A DNA stretch of 11,286 bases from Desulfuromonadales bacterium C00003068 (lineage in GTDB: Bacteria; Desulfobacterota; Desulfuromonadia; Desulfuromonadales; Desulfuromonadaceae): positions 1 to 11,286 of the forward strand of contig MAXR01000066.1 in the NCBI GenBank assembly GCA_001751155.1, given 5' to 3'. Every line of letters starts with the position of its first letter. Within the stretch, counting starts at the first letter, position 1. The notes under the pieces are model-generated. The model searched no databases and was not told where the DNA came from. It was given only the letters and a program-made list of their open reading frames with translations. Below are positions 1 to 5,286 of this stretch, piece by piece. The position numbers and the translations under genes are program-made.

Positions 1-22
1 ACGATACAACAACGTCACTCAT
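1..22 (-). CDS. Possible first codons of the gene downstream of pnp (partial)
   Basis: An ATG on the minus strand at 20-22 opens a frame reading M-S-D-V-V-V-S before the window ends. Only seven codons are visible, so no function can be given. The start is supported by an AAGGA Shine-Dalgarno sequence (plus-strand TCCTT, 28-32) five bases upstream, and by promoter-like hexamers at 67-117. The pnp terminator at 160-206 separates it from the operon, so it would be its own transcription unit. It could also be a chance ATG. Confidence 0.4.
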
Positions 23-66
23 GCTTATCCTTATCCCATCCCCTTTATCTCAACGGAGATGGTTAT

Positions 67-117
67 CTTATATTTATTACAACTTTTCATTTTGCAATGT
101 TTCTTCTCTTTCGTCAA
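67..117 (-). promoter_or_regulatory. Candidate sigma-70 promoter for the gene entering at the left edge
   Basis: On the minus strand, TTGACG (112-117) and CAAAAT (89-94) are separated by 17 bases, matching the -35 and -10 consensus at 5/6 and 4/6. A second overlapping pair is TTGCAA (92-97) and TATAAG (67-72) with a 19-base spacer. The region lies between the pnp terminator and an ATG with a good ribosome binding site, which is where a promoter is expected. The hexamers are in AT-rich DNA and could be chance. Confidence 0.35.
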
Positions 118-159
118 CAGTCGCAATTTCTTTGTCTGTGACGATAAACGAAAAAAGCA

Positions 160-206
160 CCAAAAAGAAAAGTCCTTGTCACCCTCCATGAAGGGTGACA
201 AGGACT
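160..206 (-). terminator. Rho-independent terminator after pnp
   Basis: The two arms, 171-185 and 192-206, are perfect 15-base complements around a 6-base loop (186-191). On the minus strand the stem is followed by TTTTCTTTTT, the U-rich tail of an intrinsic terminator. It begins 51 bases after the pnp stop codon. It is the strongest terminator in the window and marks the end of the operon. Confidence 0.93.
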
Positions 207-256
207 CTAAAATCAATCAAGTTTCATCGAGGTTGCCCTCGAAAAACAGATAGAGA

Positions 257-2353
257 TTATTCCTCTTCGAGCGTTTGACCAAGTGCCTCTTTACGTGACA
301 ACTTGATTTTACCCTGACGATCAACACCGATACACTTAACAAGAACCTTATCGCCCTCGTTGAGGATATCCGTTACGTTGGATACGCGCTCTTTAGCCAG
401 CTCACTCACGTGAACAAGACCATCAGTACCTGAGAAGATCTCAACAAATGCGCCGAAATCCATAATCTTTTTAACGGTACCGTTATAAAGTTTACCAACC
501 TCTGGAGACTGAGTAAGTTCTTTGATCATACGTGCAGCTTCTGCTGCCGCAGCACCATCACTAGATGAAATATTGATACGACCATCATCCTCGATGTCAA
601 TGCCACAACCTGTTGCTTCGATAATACCGCGAACGGTTTTACCACCGGCACCGATAACAGTACGAACTTGGTCAGGCTTAACATGAACAGTTGTGATACG
701 CGGTGCGTATGGAGAAAGGTCATCGCGAGTTGAATCGATCGCTTTAGCCATCTCACCAAGGATATGCAAACGACCCTCTTTAGCTTGCGCCAGAGCGTGC
801 TGCATGATGTCGCGTGTGACGCCATCAATTTTAATATCCATTTGCAGGGCAGCAACACCATTGCTAGTACCAGTAACTTTAAAATCCATATCGCCAAGAT
901 GATCTTCATCACCAAGGATGTCAGAAAGGATGGCAATATCATCACCCTCTTTGATCAGACCCATTGCAATACCAGCAACAGCATCCTTAACTGGAACACC
1001 TGCATCCATCAATGCCATTGAAGCACCACAAACCGATGCCATAGACGATGAACCGTTGGACTCAAGTACTTCGGAAACCAAACGCAGTGTGTATGGGAAG
1101 TCATCAAATTCAGGCATGATTTTAGACGCTGAACGCTCAGCAAGCATACCGTGACCAATCTCACGACGACCTGGGAACAAACGCATGCTGGTTTCACCAA
1201 CACAGAATGGAGGGAAGTTGTAATGTAACATAAACTTCTTGAACGCCATCCCTTGGATATTATCCATCCGTTGATCATCACTCGCAGTACCGAGTGTTGT
1301 TGTTACCAAGGCCTGTGTTTCACCACGGGTAAAGAGTGCACTACCGTGAGCACGTGGCAACAAACCCACTTCACAGCTAATAGGACGAACTGTGTTCATC
1401 TCACGGCCATCAATACGGATACGATCCTTAGTAACCATTTGACGAACAACTTTTTTCTCTACGCTGCCCATAATTGCTGAGATCTCGTCAGAACGACCTT
1501 CATAGGCCTCAGCGAGTTGCTCTTGAACATCATTGCGAATCTCTTTAAGAGCGGCATAACGCTCCTGCTTGGCACGAATAACAACCGCCTTCAGGACACG
1601 ATCTTTGACTAAATCGACAATTTTTGCTTCAAGATCAGCATCAACCTCAGCGACAACAAACTCACGCTTAACTGTACCAACAAGCTCAGCAAGTTTGGTC
1701 TGCATCTCGATCAAAGGTTGAAGCGCATTGTGGCCGAAGAATATGGCCTCAAGCATCTCATCTTCACTGATCAAGTCTGCTTCACCCTCAACCATCATTA
1801 CTGCATCTTTAGAACCAGCAACGATAATATCGATGTCACTTAACTCCTGCTGCTCAAGAGTTGGGTTGGCAATGAATGCCCCCTCAACGCGACCAACACG
1901 AACACCAGAGATTGGGCCACAAAATGGGATATCAGAAATTGTCACAGCAGCAGAAGCTGCGAGAATCGCCAAGGTATCAGGATCGTTAACACAATCAGCT
2001 GAAACAACCTGTGGAATAATTTGAGTTTCAAAAAGGTATCCTTTAGGAAACAATGGACGCATTGGACGGTCGATAAGACGACAGATTAAAGTCTCACGCT
2101 CTGTTGAACCACGCTCACGACGGAAGAAAGACCCAGGGATCTTACCACTGGCATAGAATTTCTCTTGGTAGTTGACTGTGAGTGGGAAGAAATCTTGTCC
2201 TGGACGGATGCTATGTCCTGATACTACAGTACAAAGTACTTTTGTTTCGCCATACGTTACAACAACAGCACCATCAGCTTGACGGGCCATTTTACCTGTT
2301 TCGATTGTTAAAGGTTGACCATTAAATTCAACCTCAACTTTTTGATAAGCCAT
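257..2353 (-). CDS. pnp: Polynucleotide phosphorylase (PNPase)
   Basis: A 3'-5' exoribonuclease that uses phosphate to release nucleoside diphosphates. In many bacteria it is the exonuclease of the RNA degradosome. The 698 residues are full length for the family. They show a first RNase PH-like domain (about 10-145, with FFRR at 76-79), an all-helical linker domain, the catalytic second RNase PH domain (about 315-540), a KH domain with GAGG at 568-571, and a C-terminal S1 domain (about 620-690). The [15 protein letters not shown] motif starts at D478. Its D484, D490 and K492 correspond to the metal-binding and catalytic D486, D492 and K494 of the E. coli enzyme. The ATG start has an AGAGGAG ribosome binding site. 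It follows rpsO, as in E. coli, but is separated from it by a terminator and a structured leader. A small oddity is RERGS at 79-83, where many homologues read REGRP. Confidence 0.98.
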   Translation of the reverse strand: MAYQKVEVEFNGQPLTIETGKMARQADGAVVVTYGETKVLCTVVSGHSIRPGQDFFPLTVNYQEKFYASGKIPGSFFRRERGSTERETLICRLIDRPMRPLFPKGYLFETQIIPQVVSADCVNDPDTLAILAASAAVTISDIPFCGPISGVRVGRVEGAFIANPTLEQQELSDIDIIVAGSKDAVMMVEGEADLISEDEMLEAIFFGHNALQPLIEMQTKLAELVGTVKREFVVAEVDADLEAKIVDLVKDRVLKAVVIRAKQERYAALKEIRNDVQEQLAEAYEGRSDEISAIMGSVEKKVVRQMVTKDRIRIDGREMNTVRPISCEVGLLPRAHGSALFTRGETQALVTTTLGTASDDQRMDNIQGMAFKKFMLHYNFPPFCVGETSMRLFPGRREIGHGMLAERSASKIMPEFDDFPYTLRLVSEVLESNGSSSMASVCGASMALMDAGVPVKDAVAGIAMGLIKEGDDIAILSDILGDEDHLGDMDFKVTGTSNGVAALQMDIKIDGVTRDIMQHALAQAKEGRLHILGEMAKAIDSTRDDLSPYAPRITTVHVKPDQVRTVIGAGGKTVRGIIEATGCGIDIEDDGRINISSSDGAAAAEAARMIKELTQSPEVGKLYNGTVKKIMDFGAFVEIFSGTDGLVHVSELAKERVSNVTDILNEGDKVLVKCIGVDRQGKIKLSRKEALGQTLEEE

Positions 2354-2427
2354 TTAAAGCTCTCCTCTTGGTTGCACTTCTAAATGAAATGCCCTTGTTA
2401 CGATTATTTTGTCCAAAAAATTTAAAC

Positions 2428-2517
2428 AAAAAAAAAGGCTACAGGAGGTTGGCCTGCAAGAACAACCGACCCCTCGTTGATCAGGTTAGGTATTCTCCCC
2501 GGACATCCTCCTAAGCC
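2428..2517 (-). promoter_or_regulatory. Structured pnp leader: long rod-shaped hairpin with a U9 tail
   Basis: Read on the minus strand, an outer stem pairs GGCT (2514-2517) with AGCC (2437-2440), and AGGAGG (2507-2512) with CCTCCT (2443-2448). The pairing continues inward with small mismatches (GAGAA with TTCTT among others). It is capped by AACC-T-GATC pairing GGTC-GGTT around a 7-base loop at 2472-2478. Nine U follow directly (2428-2436). It lies in the pnp 5' leader, between the rpsO terminator and the pnp ribosome binding site. It could be a terminator or attenuator, an RNase III processing site like the one in the E. coli pnp leader, or the body of a small RNA. The fold is hand-drawn and its function is inferred. 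Confidence 0.6.
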
Positions 2518-2522
2518 ACCTT

Positions 2523-2560
2523 AAATCAAAAAGCAGCAACTCTTGAAAAAGAGCTGCTGC
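2523..2560 (-). terminator. Rho-independent terminator after rpsO
   Basis: Arms 2533-2544 and 2549-2560 form a 12-pair stem in the minus-strand RNA, with one G-U wobble and a 4-base loop. TTTTTGATTT follows. It starts six bases after the rpsO stop codon. E. coli also has a terminator between rpsO and pnp that allows some read-through, so partial termination is likely here too. Confidence 0.88.
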
Positions 2561-2566
2561 CATTTG

Positions 2567-2833
2567 CTAACGACGAATTCCCAACCGTGAGATAATTGAA
2601 CGGTAACGCTCAATATCAGTTTTGATAAGATAGTCGAGTAAGCGACGACGCTTACCAACAATCTTCAACAAACCGCGACGGGAATGATGATCTTTTTTAT
2701 GGCTACGGAAGTGATCTGTTAGATACGTAATACGCTCAGTCAAAAGGGCAATTTGCACCTCTGAAGAACCAGTATCGCCATCTTTGCCTTGAAATTCTTT
2801 GATAATCTCTTGTTTTTTTTCTGTAGCAAGCAC
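2567..2833 (-). CDS. rpsO: 30S ribosomal protein S15
   Basis: S15 is a primary 16S rRNA-binding protein of the 30S platform. In several bacteria it represses its own translation by binding its mRNA leader. The 88 residues match the usual length, and the sequence carries the family signatures [17 protein letters not shown], the [12 protein letters not shown] helix-loop region and the C-terminal IISRLGIRR. The start codon is GTG (2831-2833), giving the expected MLATEKK N-terminus. An AAGGAG ribosome binding site lies nine bases upstream. It sits between truB and pnp, as in E. coli, with a structured leader in front and a terminator behind. Confidence 0.98.
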   Translation of the reverse strand: MLATEKKQEIIKEFQGKDGDTGSSEVQIALLTERITYLTDHFRSHKKDHHSRRGLLKIVGKRRRLLDYLIKTDIERYRSIISRLGIRR

Positions 2834-2849
2834 TTGTGCTATCTCCTTT

Positions 2850-2924
2850 TGAACTCATCTAAAAACGAAGTTCAGTTTTCTGGTTTAGATTATTAAATAC
2901 TGTCAGTTCTTAACACATCTAAAC
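2850..2924 (-). promoter_or_regulatory. Candidate S15 autoregulatory leader of rpsO
   Basis: Three minus-strand elements can pair in exclusive ways. GTTTAGAT (2917-2924) pairs perfectly over 8 bases with ATCTAAAC (2883-2890). The same ATCTAAAC can instead pair over 7 bases with TTTAGAT (2857-2863). That third element lies in the loop of a 6-bp hairpin, TGAACT (2869-2874) with AGTTCA (2850-2855). This hairpin ends three bases before the AAGGAG ribosome binding site core. The second pairing would make a pseudoknot next to the start site, as in the E. coli rpsO mRNA. The pairings are seen; S15 control is inferred. Confidence 0.5.
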
Positions 2925-2949
2925 AGCCCTGTAAAGATCAAAGAGCAGT

Positions 2950-3849
2950 CTAGATCCCGCTAGGAAATACTTTCAGCAACTTAAAATCGCCTCGTGATTC
3001 TAACTCATGTTCAGGATCATAGCTAGCAATAGCCATTAATTTTTCACCATCCATCAACACAACTTGCTGTTGCGCCTGAAGATCAACAGCGCTACTCAAA
3101 TCTTCAATACGTGGAGGGATCCCCTCACGCAACCGATTTCGACCACTGACTGCAACCTGAACTGCCTCGAAGCCACTTAATGCTGCACTCGGGGATAACA
3201 ACTCAAAATCACCTTGAATGATCGAATCCAAAGATAGCGCCATTGACTCATCAAAGGGGCCACTACGAACACGACGTAAACTAGTCATGCAAGCACCACA
3301 ACCGAGTTCCTGGCCTATGTCATGGCACAAAGTTCTAATATAAGTTCCCTTTGTACAATCTACATAGATGGTAACTTCAACACCATCGATTGATTCAACA
3401 TCCAAGCGTGTTATCGTAATCTTACGCTTTTGCCGTTCAACTTCTATACCTTGACGAGCTAATCGATAAAGGGGAACGCCATTTTGCTTCAACGCTGAAA
3501 ACATCGGCGGAACTTGTTCGATCTCACCAATATAGTGGGAGCAGACTTCACGAATCTGTTCAGCAGTGATCTGATCTGCTGGCTGCTCACTGACCACTTG
3601 ACCTGTTATATCTTGTGAATCGGTCACACGACCAAGACGAAAAGTAGCCCGATAGCCCTTATCGGTCGCAACAAGATATTCAATCAACCGTGTACAACTG
3701 CCAACACCAATCAACAGAAGTCCAGTAGCCAACGGATCCAACGTACCCGCATGACCAACGCGTTTCACATCACAGGCACGACGAACTTTTTGCACAACGG
3801 TATGCGACGTTATCCCCTGTGGCTTATCGATGATTAATAGACCATTCAT
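2950..3849 (-). CDS. truB: tRNA pseudouridine(55) synthase TruB
   Basis: It converts U55 in the T-loop of most tRNAs to pseudouridine and also acts as a tRNA folding chaperone. The 299-residue protein has the N-terminal NGLLIIDKPQGITSH motif and the signature GHAGTLDPLATGLLL, in which D38 is the expected catalytic aspartate. The later YxxYxATFRLG-type motif appears as GYRATFRLGRVTDSQD, and GTYIRTL is also present. A C-terminal PUA-like region follows from about residue 240. The ATG start lies five bases after the nrnA stop. Its Shine-Dalgarno match is weak (GAGA), so translation is probably coupled to nrnA. Confidence 0.97.
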   Translation of the reverse strand: MNGLLIIDKPQGITSHTVVQKVRRACDVKRVGHAGTLDPLATGLLLIGVGSCTRLIEYLVATDKGYRATFRLGRVTDSQDITGQVVSEQPADQITAEQIREVCSHYIGEIEQVPPMFSALKQNGVPLYRLARQGIEVERQKRKITITRLDVESIDGVEVTIYVDCTKGTYIRTLCHDIGQELGCGACMTSLRRVRSGPFDESMALSLDSIIQGDFELLSPSAALSGFEAVQVAVSGRNRLREGIPPRIEDLSSAVDLQAQQQVVLMDGEKLMAIASYDPEHELESRGDFKLLKVFPSGI

Positions 3850-3854
3850 CGTCT

Positions 3855-4814
3855 CTATACCATCTCAGATAATAACTGATCGATGCGCTTAAAAGTATCC
3901 TGCATCACATCATTAATACAACCAGCTAGTTCAGCACCAGCAGCATTGTGGTGGCCACCGCCACCGAGTTCTCGTGCCAAGGCACCGACATCAATGGTCC
4001 CTTTTGAGCGCATGCCAAGCTTAAATGATGTCGAAGTGATTTCGCGGAAAAACAACGCAACCTCAACTCCATTAATGGAGCGGGGGTAATTAACAAAGCT
4101 ATCGGCAAATTCAGCACCAACACCAACTTGATCTAACATCTGTTGGCTGACATACAGGGCGGCGCAGCGACCACATGGGGACACCTGAAGTGTGTTCAAA
4201 GCTAAACCAAGTAGCTGCAAACGCTCCACTTCTTGACTCTCATATAAACCACCCGCCACATGCCACGGATCTACACCCGCATCGACCATTTCACCGGCAA
4301 TAGCAAACGACTCACCGTTAGCACTTGAATAACGAAATGACCCCGTATCGGACAAAATAGCCGTGTAAATACAGGTTGCAACATCCTTTGAAAAAGGATG
4401 GCCTAATTCTTTAATCACTCGATACAGAATCGCAGCGGTTGCACTGGCAGCCGTATCAAGATAATAAATGTCACCAAAGTCTTCTGAAAAAGGATGGTGA
4501 TCAACATTAATCAACACTTTACACATTGGCCGTACATCTAATTGAGCACGACGAAGTTCACCAACATCCAACACAAAAATAACGTCGAAAGTACGACCCG
4601 TTTCAATGGTAGTGACAACACTCTCGGAACCCGGAAGAAAATTAAATTTATCGGGAACACCATCAATATTAAATGCGGTTGCCTCTTTGCCCATCTCGTT
4701 CAAAGCATTAACCAGCGCAAGAGTTGAACCTAACGCATCACCGTCAGGGCCTTCATGAGCTAAGACGAGAAAGGTCTGGCCGTCTTGAATCGCTTCAACT
4801 GTTTTACTCAGCAT
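3855..4814 (-). CDS. nrnA: DHH/DHHA1 phosphoesterase, NrnA-like (nanoRNase / pAp phosphatase)
   Basis: This family degrades 2-5 nt nanoRNAs and in many members also dephosphorylates pAp. It finishes RNA turnover after enzymes such as PNPase. The 319-residue protein shows the DHH-domain metal ligands in order: HEGPDGD (H20, D24, D26), VLDVG (D83), VDHH (D105-H107) and SDTGSF (D156). The DHHA1 substrate-binding domain ends with GGGGHHNAAG (284-293). I chose the ATG at 4812-4814, which gives MLSKTVEAI. The frame is open further upstream, to 4904, but that would bury 101 bases in rbfA and add a 30-residue extension lacking family features. With this start the gene overlaps the end of rbfA by 11 bases, so translation is probably coupled. 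The symbol rests on domain content; pAp activity is not shown. Confidence 0.92.
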   Translation of the reverse strand: MLSKTVEAIQDGQTFLVLAHEGPDGDALGSTLALVNALNEMGKEATAFNIDGVPDKFNFLPGSESVVTTIETGRTFDVIFVLDVGELRRAQLDVRPMCKVLINVDHHPFSEDFGDIYYLDTAASATAAILYRVIKELGHPFSKDVATCIYTAILSDTGSFRYSSANGESFAIAGEMVDAGVDPWHVAGGLYESQEVERLQLLGLALNTLQVSPCGRCAALYVSQQMLDQVGVGAEFADSFVNYPRSINGVEVALFFREITSTSFKLGMRSKGTIDVGALARELGGGGHHNAAGAELAGCINDVMQDTFKRIDQLLSEMV

Positions 4815-5160
4815 TGTCGCCAGTCTCAATTTTACGAATAATTGATTCAATGTGATTACCGTAGGCAATCGATTTATCAAATTTAAATAACAACTCAGGG
4901 ACATGGCGCAACTTTATCCGCTTACCAAGCTCACGACGTAGATAAGCACTGGCACTCTCAAGCCCCTTTTGTGTTTCCTCGCTGTCTGACTCTTCACCCA
5001 TAACAGTAAAATAAACTCGAGCCATACGTAGATCAGAGGTCACATCAACCGACATAATGGTAACAAAACCAACACGAGGATCACGTAAACCACGCAGAAT
5101 AATATCGGAAAGTTCCTTCTGGATTAATTCACCAACTCGTACTGAACGTTGACCTGCCAC
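4804..5160 (-). CDS. rbfA: 30S ribosome-binding factor A (RbfA)
   Basis: A KH-fold assembly factor that binds the immature 30S subunit and helps process the 16S 5' end. It is a cold-shock protein in E. coli. The recognisable core is QRSVRVGELIQKELSDIIL, followed by DPRVGFVTIMSVDVTSDL and the ARVYFTVMG strand. I place the start at GTG (5158-5160), which gives 118 residues, normal for the family. An AGAGGA ribosome binding site lies seven bases upstream. A longer frame from a TTG at 5206-5208 would give 134 residues, but it has no ribosome binding site and adds a stretch outside the family core. The stop overlaps the start of nrnA. Confidence 0.93.
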   Translation of the reverse strand: MAGQRSVRVGELIQKELSDIILRGLRDPRVGFVTIMSVDVTSDLRMARVYFTVMGEESDSEETQKGLESASAYLRRELGKRIKLRHVPELLFKFDKSIAYGNHIESIIRKIETGDNAE

Positions 5161-5161
5161 G

Positions 5162-5189
5162 ATTATATCCTCTTCAATAAATGTGTCAA
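5162..5189 (-). promoter_or_regulatory. Consensus-like sigma-70 promoter hexamers at the rbfA start
   Basis: On the minus strand TTGACA (5184-5189) and TATAAT (5162-5167) both match the sigma-70 consensus exactly, with a 16-base spacer. The surrounding DNA is AT-rich. The spacer contains the rbfA AGAGGA ribosome binding site, and the -10 box ends one base before the GTG start. A transcript would therefore begin a few bases inside rbfA and could serve nrnA, truB and rpsO rather than rbfA itself. It may also be chance in an AT-rich gap. Confidence 0.45.
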
Positions 5190-5226
5190 AATTTATAAAT
5201 TGATTCAATTAATATAAACTTGAACT

Positions 5227-5266
5227 AAAACTGCCAGTGATGCCGATTACACGGCTCCACTGGCAG
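5227..5266 (-). terminator. Strong hairpin after infB, possible weak terminator or processing site
   Basis: CTGCCAGTG (5231-5239) and CACTGGCAG (5258-5266) form a perfect 9-bp stem. Inside it GCCG (5242-5245) pairs with CGGC (5252-5255). On the minus strand the stem is followed by only four T (TTTTAG), so termination would be partial. It lies 20 bases after the infB stop. It may tune rbfA expression relative to infB, protect the infB mRNA 3' end, or be an RNase III site. Confidence 0.5.
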
Positions 5267-5286
5267 AAAAATATTTTAATACTAAC

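Noticed and set aside
76..84. Altered PNPase motif RERGS in place of REGRP as a sign of lost activity (these numbers are approximate protein residues, not bases)
   Set aside because: The FFRR arginines and the catalytic [15 protein letters not shown] motif are intact, and this loop varies between lineages, so it is noted only in the gene entry.
31..253. Small frames on both strands at the left end
   Set aside because: They run through the pnp terminator hairpin, lack ribosome binding sites and show no recognisable protein features.
2437..2517. Signal recognition particle RNA or a TPP-type riboswitch in the rpsO–pnp gap
   Set aside because: The rod shape and short matches such as GTCCGG or ACCTGATC are suggestive, but the conserved SRP apical loop (GGAAGGAAGCAG-like) and the TPP CTGAGA core are missing.
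4815..4904. N-terminal extension of the DHH phosphoesterase
   Set aside because: It would overlap rbfA by 101 bases and add 30 residues before the normal family N-terminus. The ATG at 4812-4814 fits family length and spacing.
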